Shown here: positions 54,655 through 64,000 of the stretch, one piece after another | Numbering within the stretch: the stretch's first letter is position 1 | Layout: each line of letters opens with the position of its first letter | From: Leptidea sinapis | Taxonomy: Eukaryota; Arthropoda; Insecta; Lepidoptera; Pieridae | Assembly: GCF_905404315.1 (NCBI RefSeq) | Contig: NC_066283.1 | Span: 3,906,001 to 3,970,000 of the forward strand | Length of the DNA: 64,000 bases | Direction of reading: 5' to 3' | The notes under the pieces: generated by a model | Databases searched by the model: none | What the model was told of the DNA's origin: nothing | Seen by the model: the letters and a program-made list of their open reading frames with translations, nothing else | Program-made: the position numbers and the translations under genes

Positions 54655-54925
54655 TTAAAGTTTTTTTTTTATGGAATAGGAGGACAAACGAGCGTACGGG
54701 TCACCTGTTGTTAAGTGATCACCGCCACCAATCTCCCGCAACACCAGAGGAATCACAGGAGCGTTGCCGGCCTTTAAGGAAGGTGTACGCGCTTTTTTTG
54801 AAGGTACCCATGCCGTATCGTCCCGGAAACACCGCACAAGGAAGCTCATTCCACAGCTTTGTAGTACGTGAAAACCGTACTGTGGAGGACCGCCACACAT
54901 CCAGATGGTGGGGATGAGTGTGATA
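54655..54925 (-). mobile_element. LINE-H 3' end
   Basis: Starts with a T run (the A-rich 3' end on the sense strand) and GGACAAACGAGCGTACGG. The minus strand then encodes KKARTPSLKAGNAPVIPLVL/FKKRAYTFLKGRQ in alternative frames and FVVRCFRDDTAW/TTKLWNELPCAVFPG. The plus-strand frames are shadows. Confidence 0.8.
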
Positions 54926-55506
54926 AGTGTTTTAAATATCATACTTTACACTACATTGTGTTCCTTTTATTTGATATTTTATGTATTGACGACGTACTAT
55001 GTCCTGTATTAGAGAGAAGTATGGTCAACATAAAAAATATAGAACCGAATACGTCTCCAATGCATAAAGTTACTCATACTTCAAGTATTCTTTTAATATT
55101 TCTCATATGAAATACTTTATTATTTGTTTTTAAATCCGCCTTGATGTTAATTGTTATTTTTAGAGAGGCATTGCAAATTGCCGTTACTCGGCAGAAGAAA
55201 CCGTTACTGGCGAGCTTCTGTTATTTTAAATTTTCAAACTTGGAAGGTTATTGTAAAGCCGTGTCCATACGTGCTCATTAAATGGGCGGTTATTCGCAGC
55301 GCGTGTGGCGGCCGCTCACGTCTCTAGCACGCGCCGATGTGCGTTTACGTTGTACGCAGTCTCACGACACGACAATGAAATATTACGAGTGCTTTTAGCA
55401 GTTACGAACGAAACTGCGACATTATGTTGACAATGTTGGTATCGGAATATAAGAATATATCCTTTGATTCATTCTAATATTGAACAGTTGTCTATTTGTA
55501 TTATTA
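54926..55506. other. Unassigned, with a CpG-rich patch
   Basis: 55,255-55,370 (CATTAAATGGGCGG, GCGCGTGTGGCGGCCGCTC, CACGCGCCGATGTGCG) is G+C-rich against an AT-rich background. It could be regulatory; no open frame. Confidence 0.4.
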
Positions 55507-55712
55507 TCTATATATATATATATATATATATATAATGAAAATTGTCTTGTTTTGTTTGAGGCTCTTTCACGCCTCAACCACTGATCGTATCTACATGAAA
55601 CTACCACCATTCGATGCGAAGTTTATCCTATTTTTTTATTGTATTGTATTGTAATAAAATTTAATTTATTTCCTTTTAAAATTCGGCTAGCGAAGCGGGC
55701 GGGAACGGCTAG
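55507..55712 (+). mobile_element. Short Helitron-like element, second copy
   Basis: TCTATATATATATATA..., ATGAAAATTGTC, GATCGTATCTACATGAAAC and GAAGCGGGCGGGAACGGCTAG followed by T. It keeps the 5' TC that is blurred in the copy at 5335. A near-palindrome TTCGGCTAGCGAA lies about 10-20 bp before the end. Confidence 0.75.
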
Positions 55713-55951
55713 TAATTTATATATAGAATAATAAATTGATAAATAGTCAATAATTTCATGTCCCCTTTAATGATGCTTAAGTGAACTTGTGGTTAAGTTC
55801 TATCTGCCTATTACACTATCTCCCTGTCGTCACATATTTTTCGCATCTATTATCCATGTCATATCATCGGCACCACAAGCAGATACTATTTGTACAGATA
55901 TTCTCAATGTAAATTAATGAATATAATATTAATCCACAATAAGTTAAGTGA

Positions 55952-56245
55952 CAGGCTCCTTTCCACAGGATGCCGGCTAGATTATGATCACAACGGCGAC
56001 TATTTCTGCCGTGAAGCAGTAATTTGCAAGCATTATTGTGTTTCGGTCTGAATTGTAGTCTTTCAGGCGGCGTAGCTAGTGAAATTAGTGGGCAAAGGAG
56101 ACTTAACATTTTATGTCTCAAGAATCCTGAGCGGCACTGCATTGTAATGGGTAGGACGTATATTGATATGTCCTACCCATGGTATGGTAATTGTACCATC
56201 AGCTGAACGTCCTGTTCGTCTCGTTCCTTATTGTCATAAAAAAAT
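55952..56245 (+). mobile_element. SINE-1 copy with local rearrangement
   Basis: CAGGCTCCTTTCCACAGG to TTATTGTCATAAAAAAA. One arm of the usual hairpin is deleted (CTCAAGAATCCTGAGCGGCAC only). A new palindrome GGGTAGGACGTAT ... ATATGTCCTACCC is present at 56,149-56,178, apparently from a short inverted duplication. Confidence 0.75.
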
Positions 56246-57244
56246 ATCATAACGATTTTGAGAGTTATTCGTGGCAGTTCTGTAATAATTCAAACCTTGA
56301 CTATGAAATAATAATAGCACAAAAATAATTAAATGCCTGTAAAATATCGTAAAGTTGAAAATTTTACTAAAGTATTTTTGGATATATAAAAGAATTGTAT
56401 TTCGAAACTTTAATATTGAAGGGCAAACAGGCAAACTCACCTAGACAGTGGCAAGTAATCACCTCCGCCAATTTACTCTTCGTTCTTTATAATTAGGTCA
56501 TTTAAAATGAGTCCATTTAATAAATTTAATTGTATATACTTCAGTGTGCCCTCTACTGTAAAAAATACTGTATATCTGAACAAATATTATAAAGAGGAAA
56601 GATTTGATTGTTTGTTAGCATTGAAAAGGCTATGGCTAAGTGAATTGATTTGAAAAATTCCTTCACTGTTAGGAAGCAACAATATCCCCGGTTGACATAC
56701 TAGGATATATTACATTTTCAAAAAAAAAAATCATCCTTACCAAAAGTTCAATAATGTAAGCCAAAGTGGAAAAAAAATTGTACGCGGAAAGTAAAATCGT
56801 ATTCAAGCATTTTTTCGAATAAACGTGTCTGGGCACATCGAGAATTATATACAATGGAAACAGTTGCTGTATGTGGTATCGATAGGCACGCCTGTCGTTA
56901 TAATGCTTCTAATTATTGTTATTATCGTCGAGTCCTCGAGTCGGCTTGGAAAGGAATAATAACTTTTATTTTTTATATCAGCTGAAAACTGACATCTTCA
57001 ATCTAAAGTTGGTTGATTTTATTCATTATTTCAGACATAAATAGCATTTATCGTGAGGAGTGTTTTAAAGACCTATTTGACCTGATTTCTGACGTAGAAT
57101 TTCAAGATTGATGATGATGGAGTCAACTTTAGGTGTAAATGTTTCTTGCAAAACCTTTGACTTTTGATGAAACCTTACCAGCTAAAATGTCAACCTCATC
57201 ATTTGGAGGTGTGGCGTTCCTCCACAGTCAATCAAGGACGTTTC
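56246..57244. other. Unassigned AT-rich sequence
   Basis: At 56,404-56,462 GAAGGGCAAACAGGCAAACTC and AAGTAATCACCTCCGCC resemble the reversed extreme 3' end of LINE-H. Otherwise nothing. Confidence 0.35.
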
Positions 57245-57478
57245 TTTTTTTTATGATAATAAGGTTTGAGAAGAGTAGGACGTTCAGTTGATGGTAATTG
57301 ATACGCCCTGCCCATAACAATGCAGTGCCGCTCAGGATTCTTGAAAAACATAAAAATACTGAGCGGCAATACATTTGCGCTCGTCATCTTGAGACATAAG
57401 ATGTCAAGTCTCATTCGCCCAGTAACTTTACTAGCTACATCGCCCTTCAGTCCGAAACACAGTAACGCTTACACATTA
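57245..57478 (-). mobile_element. SINE-1 copy, 5' truncated, facing another fragment
   Basis: TTTTTTTTATGATAATAAGG to GCTTACACATTACTGC. Four bases later a SINE-1 fragment in the opposite orientation begins (57,481), so the pair forms an inverted arrangement. Confidence 0.8.
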
Positions 57479-57480
57479 CT

Positions 57481-57560
57481 GCGGCACTGCGTTGTAATGG
57501 GCAGGGCGTATAAATTACCATCAGATTAACGTACTGCTCGTCCCTTATTTTCATAAAAAA
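57481..57560 (+). mobile_element. SINE-1 A-tail fragment
   Basis: CGGCACTGCGTTGTAATGGG to TTATTTTCATAAAAAAAC, the last 80 bp of the family in sense orientation. Confidence 0.8.
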
Positions 57561-57604
57561 ACATTGTCAAGTATCATGACAAAGGAGTAGATATATATAT
57601 TAAT

Positions 57605-57963
57605 TTTCCTATTCCCGCTCGTATCGTATTTGGGGAACGGCGGAAAAAACTAACTTAAAAAGCTTACAAATAAGTCAAAATAAAATTATTAAAACTTTGT
57701 TTCGATACAGCTACCTAACTCCTACTGTTAAAATATATATATACAAAAATTACATTCACAAAAAGAATAAACATTCAAAAAATTCTAACAATACAAGCCC
57801 TCAATATTTACTTAATAAAACCTAGAACAAAATATGGAACAAGAAATGTAATGTACGAAGGGGCAAAATTGTATAACAACCTACCAAAAGATATTAAAGA
57901 ATTACAATCATTGAATGTTTTTAAAAAAACGTTAAAACACCACATTTTGAAGGATTTCTCATA
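57605..57963 (+). pseudogene. LINE C-terminal fragment, AT-rich family
   Basis: With one or two frame changes the plus strand encodes SLQISQNKIIKTLFRYSYLT, then KINIQKILTIQALNIYLIK and RTKYGTRNVMYEGAKLYNNL, then PKDIKELQSLNVFKKTLKHH before a stop. The pattern RTxYGxRNxxYxGxxLYNxLPxxIK is the end of Jockey/CR1-like ORF2. Its extreme A richness sets it apart from LINE-B, -H and -N. Confidence 0.75.
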
Positions 57964-59798
57964 ATTTATTTTGTTAGACCGCTTCCGGCTATGACTATGA
58001 ACGAGACCTTAATAAACAAATACCCTCATAGCTGTCATTATAACAAATAATAAAATAGTGTAGGTATTTCATTCATTACTGTAAACATTTATTTTATACG
58101 ATACCCACCTATTTCGTTATTAATGTATCTACCTAATTAGTAATTATTGTAAATATAACGACTTAAATTATGTATAGTATACACTACGATTTGCCGCTCA
58201 ATATATGTATCATGTTAGTTTAAGTATCTCAGTAAGTGAATTTATATTCTTTTTGAGATAATAAATATTCTGAAATCATATCTTGAGCTGTGACATTGAT
58301 TGCGTAGTAATAAATAACTATGTAGAGACTGATTCTACAAATTAGAGCATCCTTATACCTGCTGATTAGTGTCGTACGGAAAAAGAAAAGCAAATAACTT
58401 TTGAATTTAGATTTATGACGGTAAGTTTTTATGCTACTATTATTACATTAATGATTGAGTTATAATATAAGCTTGAGTCTGGAGGACCCTGAGCATATGA
58501 CAGTAGACACTTTAAAAAAAATGCGGTGTGTCTATAGGAGGTAGCGTCGTGTATGAGTATTTTTTATGGAAAATCTAATCTCCGGGTCATGTTGATTGTC
58601 ATTAATGACTTTCGCGCCTGCTCTGACAATGCCGTGTGAACCATAATAGTGTTGCCGACATATCGACAGGATCTAGATTAAATTTAAAAATAAAGGTTTT
58701 TGAAAACCGAAAGGTAAAAATGTTTCTTCTTTTTTTGATGCGCGTTTAACTCTAATATATGCAACATATTCCAAACGCTAAAATCTTTCATTCCAAAATA
58801 TAATTTTACAATCACAACTTTTTTATTTTGATTGTATACATAGATATGTTATATTAACATGCAATATATATAATAATGAACTCAAATGACCAAGCTACGT
58901 AAAAATCAACACAATATTTGATTAAAGCATTGGCAACGAAACCATCACAAATCAAGCAAAAATATACAAAAAACAAATATTTTAAGCTATTGCATAGCTT
59001 TTATCGCGGGCCTTGAGCATGGGGACCGAATCCAGAAATTGCGTAACGAAAATAACCTAACACTTACTTACTAGATGTATATAGATATTTCGGCACGCTT
59101 TTTACAGTTGCCGTGGAACAGCGGTTATCACATATGCTCGTTGTGCAGAAGGTCCCAGGTTCGAGCCTTTTTATAACGTTTTTTTAATTTTTATTATTAT
59201 GACAAGCATTTTTATTTAGTTTCACCTGTCCCGTTGTCTGTCTGTAATCAAATCTTGCAAGTTAAATTTTACTCAGTTCCCGTTTGCTTTTTTTTAAATT
59301 AATTTTATTAAAAAAATACTGCATAAATAAAATAAATAAATAATTATAATTGCATAAGTTGATAAAAAATGCTATGCAAAAGCTTCACCGCGGCAGTCCC
59401 CGAGTGCCACACGTCTTTTTTTTTTTCAATTTTACACAAAATAACCCATATAGGTAGATTCAATCTCCATTTTCTTTCTTCAGAATATTTGATACAAGTA
59501 AAATGGCGGACATTAAACACTAACAACATTTCCAATACAACAATAATACAGCCGAAATGAGTGTTACCAGTTAAGGTAATATTCCGATCGGTGTTTCTTA
59601 GAACCGTAGCGGTCGCTTACGTAGACAGAGCCTCGCATTGACATTCAGTGCGCATGCGCCGTGCTGCCTACCGTGCATTACTGCTTTATTTTGACGTCCG
59701 GTTTTTGGCAGATTTATGGAATTAATGTTTTAATGGAAAAAAGGGTTACTTCTTACGAAAGAGTTGATTTGCAAAACATTAACGGCCTTACAAATAAA
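57964..59798. other. Unassigned AT-rich sequence
   Basis: A tRNA-like block at 59,105-59,165 (GTGGAACAGCGGTTATC, GGTCCCAGGTTCGAGCC) has a B-box match but no acceptor stem. An NRF1-type palindrome is at 59,649-59,660. The small open frames at 59,344-59,879 show no domain. Confidence 0.4.
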
Positions 59799-59882
59799 GT
59801 TATAACAAAGAATAAACTAGGAATATACAAAATGTTTACAAATAGACATTTTGCTTATGATTGGTTTATTCGGACGTAAAAC
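59799..59882. repeat. Fold-back element K, copy 2
   Basis: Left arm GTTATAACAAAGAATAAAC then TAGGAATATACAAAATG. Right arm CATTTTGCTTATGATTGG then TTTATTCGGACGTAAAAC. The loop is about 12 bases. Related to 29,763-29,836. Confidence 0.7.
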
Positions 59883-59964
59883 GATTCCCAAGGATTTACA
59901 AGGCTACTTGACATTCGGAAAACTTCAGAATTATCATTGTGTTGATATTGTTGTCAGCGATATA

Positions 59965-60160
59965 CGGCCGTTTTCAATAACGTATCTCTAGTTACTGATA
60001 GATTGCTATCACCGTTTAATGACAAGATCTTATCTATCCATTCTTATGTCCAATATAGTTATATTATTAGTTATAGTCCAATGCTAATAACAAACAAAGG
60101 ATATATTTGTCTACCTCCAGTAAGTTAAACTAAGGATAGATAGGTTATTTAAAACGGCCG
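59965..60160. mobile_element. MITE-I with TA target duplication
   Basis: Begins CGGCCGTTTTCAATAAC and ends GTTATTTAAAACGGCCG, near-perfect inverted ends of about 17 bases with TA on both outer sides (59,963-59,964 and 60,161-60,162). The TA duplication and ends fit the Tc1/mariner superfamily. About 196 bp, non-coding. Confidence 0.8.
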
Positions 60161-60168
60161 TAAGTCAA

Positions 60169-60204
60169 CATTTTGCATATTCTTTGTTTATTCTGACGTA
60201 TAAC
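60169..60204. repeat. Single arm of fold-back element K
   Basis: CATTTTGCATATTCTTTG then TTTATTCTGACGTATAAC equals the right arm of copy 2 and lies just beyond MITE-I. The matching left arm is not adjacent. Confidence 0.6.
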
Positions 60205-61645
60205 TTTCTACCAAGTTTATTTGCAATATGTTATAATAATAAGTCACTCCCTATGGTAAAAAGATATATTTCTATTCTATTTTATTCTAAATATAAGCAT
60301 TTTCTTAGCTAAATAAAAGTCAAAGCGAAATTATTTAAAAAAAAAATTTTGAGATTCTGTAACTACGCTATATACCAACGGACATTTTTTTTAATTATTT
60401 TAGGTTTGTAATGTCATAAAAGGTTTCCAGTTCATTCCCGTAATAGATGTAGCAAAATTAACGATACGAGATACTCACAAATGATTAAGAATAATTTGTA
60501 CGATCGAACTCAAAAATATGTTTCTCAGAACAGATGTTCCCATACAAAAGTCAACGACCAGAAAGTTCTACAATTTCAAACAAATTATAGGGCAATCGTT
60601 CGTCGCTCAAATGACACCCCGTGACAAGCAAATGACATAATTGTCAAAATCGTCACTACTCTGACACTCGCACGTGACATAGCGAAGAATGAGACGGAAA
60701 TACGTTATCGCTGAGATACGAGAGAGACAAAACGAGGCGATGTCAATTATAGGCGGGAAAACGGAATTAAAGGCTACGAGATGATTTCAAATTTGGAATA
60801 GTTTCTTTTTTAAATCGATAAATTGAACGATTCACAAAATCAATTGTGTGTGGTCGAATTATTTTCTAAGCTGAAATGTAATCGTAAAACAATTTGGGCT
60901 ATTATTTTGATACGACAGCTATAAAATAATGTGAGAAAATCGGTACGCAGTTTTTACATTCACATGATTATATCGAAATTATTAAAATCATATTGTTTAC
61001 ATTTTTAAAAGAGACAGTAACGATGCCGTTTTGTTTATTCAGTATTTATTAAAAGTGGTATTGGTCGAATGATCAACATGATAAAAATAAAACATCCTAC
61101 AGACCTCAAATGCCGTCGATACCTTCTCATGAACCTAAAAATCAGTTATGACATAATATCAAGTGTCGACGTCGCGCAATGACCCTTCATAAGAATACCA
61201 CTGAGTAGGTCCTATACACAAAGTTAAATAAACCACAATCTGTGGTTAATCATTTTATCAATGGAGCAGGATTTAATGACCGTATTTTACGTATTAAAAT
61301 AAAAATCCGCAATATTTTTGTAAGGCTCGGCCCTTTCGACGCTTGTCGTGCATAAAATTCATGATCATTTCTTCTAATTATACGTATGGAGTCGAAGACT
61401 GCTTTGGCGCGATGTGGGTGTTCGAAATATGAAATTATGATTTGGCGCGAATGCGTGACAATGTTTTTTTTTAGAGTTATGGCTTCGATGGGTTGTTTGG
61501 TTATGAATAATATTGTTTGGAGTATGAAGAAAATTAACCTTTTACAACATAATATAAATCGATACAGCATTTCTCCCGTGTGTGTTGTAAATATATGAAA
61601 CGCGACATCTAGAAACAGACATCTAATGTGCATTTATTGATAACT
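60205..61645. other. Unassigned, no repeat family recognised
   Basis: The 127-codon minus-strand frame at 61,250-61,633 contains HPHRAKAVFDSIRIIRRNDH but no domain that I can name, and no start or splice context distinguishes it from chance. 60,560-60,760 is richer in G+C and includes a CACGTG E-box. Confidence 0.35.
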
Positions 61646-61800
61646 CATAATATAGCTGTGTTCTGCTCCTGCCTACTGAGCTAGAAGTCCCAGCTTCGAT
61701 TCCGGTTGATGCAAACATTTTTATAATGAATATGGATGTTTGTTTCGGAGTCATGGATATTTATAAGTATACATATGTTTATGTAGAAGCTATGCCTTGT
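61646..61800 (+). mobile_element. SINE-3 copy, diverged
   Basis: Worn A-box half (TGCCTACTGAGCTAG), B box CTTCGATTCCGGTTGATGC, then GAATATGGATGTTTGTTTCG and GAGTCATGGATAT. The tail is eroded. Confidence 0.7.
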
Positions 61801-64000
61801 TATTATTACAAAAATACAAATGCATATTTTGTGATATGGCAATCCATGATAAAAAACCCATCTCACACAATCCATAATCAAACATTTTAAAAGTCTTATA
61901 ATACTACAGTCACCCCGTATTGAGTTTAAATAGGTCATACTAATCATTTTAAAATAGTCTAATAAAATTTTCATAGATGAAAACATTAATCAAACAAATG
62001 CATATTTTGTGATCTGGCAACACACGATAAATGACCCGTCGCACACAATCCATAATCAAATATTAAAAGGGCTTTACAATAATTTAGCGCGCGAAAGCTC
62101 AGCTCATTAAATACGATAAATAAAATTATACCGCTTTCAAGATGCGTCCAAATATGACATCTGTTAAATTCTTTTTTCTGGTTATAAATTACGGCCAGTT
62201 ATCGGGATACGCAATATTATGTCAGGTGACAATTTTAAAAGGAAAGTTTCCGGTTTTGAATAAGTGGTTTGCTTCGTGGCTTACATATATATAACTGCCT
62301 GGTTTTATAGGACAGAAATTGAAGTTAAGAGGTGTTTCAAAAGCTGAAGCCTTAGATTAAGGATTGGTCTCCGCTGCGCTTCCACTACAGACCACACTAC
62401 CTAAGAACAATAGCTTTTTTATTACGGCAACTATTAAATGCTTTGGTGCGTGGTGATCTCTCAAATTTTGTAACATACGCTTCGTGTTATTTTACATTAA
62501 AATTAATAAAATACGAAATACTTACTGATGTTACGTGATCCCAATGTCTTTCTTATTTACTGTAGTATTATTATTAGCAAAGTTTAAAAGAACATGTGGC
62601 ACGTCAACGTCACACAGTGTTCGAGACTGGAGCGCAGCGGAGACCAGTCCATGATCTTAGCCTGAAGGTGTTCTAATTCGCGTTTTTACAATTCGTTTTT
62701 AGTCGTACTGTTAAAAGTGTTATTTTGAAAAAGATTTCCTACTAAGTGAGTTTGATAAGGACTCATTTTTAAGGTTCCAAGTAAATTTTTTTTTACTAAA
62801 TTTCGTAAACGTAATACTTCCTTTAATTATTGATGTCTTAAAGATGACCTTAAGACGTGTTAGAACCCTTCGGTTTGCGTTTTTTTTTTACTGAAAGTAC
62901 GTTAGTATCTTACACTATAATAACTACCTATCCTACTTAAATTTTTGGTATGGAAATGTAACTACCTCAAAATATCTTATTATTTGTCATATTGTTTTCA
63001 TAAGCGTTTTCAATTTTTTATTAAATGTAGGGACTAAAAAACTCAAGATTAATAACGTAAATAAATAGCTTGATTAAAAATTTTAAAGTTCGAAGTAATT
63101 GTACACATTTTAGTAAAATATAATTAGAAACTTTGCTTGAATACGTAATCTAGGACGCAGTTGTCTCATTTGAAATAGGAATTTGCCGACACGATAAAGA
63201 AAACATAACAGCTCTTATCCCAGCTTTCCATTTCACATTAATGGATTTAATTCAAAACGAAATAAATTAGAAAAGTAAGATCCGCCGGCAAATATGCAAG
63301 ATATAGTAATCCCATTTATATAATAATCAATTCAGCGAATCGTAATTGCTGCAATTATTTCGATAAAAACAGCCAACACGGAAACGCAGCACCAATAATT
63401 GTCGAGAAAAAAAAACAAACGATTATGACAGATCGTCTCCGCGCATGCGTTGCTTTCGTCAGAAATATGGCGGCGGAGTATGGGAAAATATGGAATCAAC
63501 GGCTTTCTTCGCGCTTTGCGTGTTTGCGCATATTTTTTATCGTATCACAATTGTCTGATACTTAATAATTATTTTCCGACAGTTTAATCTAATCCTAATA
63601 AGGATAAGTTCGGATATCACCTTGGATACGTTCAGATAATTCACTAAGTAATTGTTTTCATGTCACTCGAAGTTTCGTTTTATGAGCTAACTGAAAAAGT
63701 TAAGGCGCGGACTGACTAGGATTGTAAACGATACAATCAACCGTACAATATTTGTGTTCATCATGTGGCTAAGCTGCAAATGGGCATTTATTTTACTGAC
63801 TTTCTTTTGTTTATTCAAAATTTCGGTATTAATTTGAATAATTGTGCGGTTTAAGTTTTAGAAAAGTACTTATTCTATTAAATTTATTTAAATAAATTAC
63901 TTTAATAAAACAACTATGTTCTTTTCGCTGAAAATTCAGAGATTTTTGTCTCCAAATTTACTTTTTGGAAGCAACTTCCAAATTTTTTAATGGATATTTC
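61801..64000. other. Unassigned AT-rich sequence to the window end
   Basis: Two segments at about 61,817-61,880 and 61,998-62,065 share the words AATGCATATTTTGTGAT, TGGCAA and CACACAATCCATAATCAAA, which is an old local duplication of about 65 bp. 63,430-63,540 is G+C-richer with GCGCATGCG and ATGGCGGCGG words, possibly regulatory. No gene recognised. Confidence 0.4.

Noticed and set aside
61250..61633. 127-codon open frame on the minus strand
   Set aside because: No recognisable domain, no splice or start context, and AT-rich codon use consistent with chance in this composition.

Overview
The window looks like AT-rich lepidopteran (butterfly or moth) nuclear DNA. I base this on the kinds of dispersed repeat present: short TC...CTAG Helitrons, tRNA-derived SINEs, 3' ends of Jockey/CR1-like and RTE-like LINEs with short tandem-repeat tails, and mariner relics. 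One host gene fragment also has an insect-type sequence. No database search was possible, so family names rest on recognition of motifs and termini. Repeat boundaries read by eye are generally good to within about 5-15 bases.

The only host coding region I can support is at 40,676-41,877 on the minus strand. It is the last coding exon of a SoxF-group transcription factor (Drosophila Sox15-like). It starts inside the HMG box at a phase-1 splice acceptor and encodes the rest of the HMG box, a long low-complexity region, a SoxF-type acidic motif (REFDKYL) and a conserved-looking C-terminus. The exon for the first half of the HMG box was not found upstream (41,878-64,000), so either the preceding intron runs beyond the window or I missed it. 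About 2.2 kb downstream of the stop (38,473-40,675) I recognise no transposon, and this could hold the 3' UTR.

Most of the rest is a record of transposon insertions. SINE-1 (about 300 bp, A-tailed, strong internal hairpin) is present about 15 times. LINE-B, LINE-H, LINE-N and RTE-like elements are present as 3' fragments. A nearly complete Jockey/CR1-type reverse transcriptase (36,783-38,375, minus) sits inside a SINE-1 copy with a 7-bp target duplication and has a single in-frame stop. MITE-C (about 215 bp, 27-bp inverted ends) has nine copies, clustered at 9.1-9.9, 20.0-20.6 and 46.1-48.5 kb. Two 370-bp MITEs (MITE-F) retain the start of a THAP-like reading frame. MITE-G (three copies) begins and ends in TTAA. 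Several perfect or near-perfect fold-back elements are also present.

Layout: 0-12 kb is nested LINE, Helitron and MITE insertions. 12-34 kb holds relics of mariner, LINE-H, RTE and SINEs. 35-38.5 kb holds LINE-B and the LINE-in-SINE nest. 38.5-42 kb is the SoxF exon and its flanks. 42-50 kb holds MITE-G and the MITE-C cluster. 50-64 kb has sparser repeats and long unannotated AT-rich sequence, plausibly upstream intron or regulatory DNA of the Sox gene.
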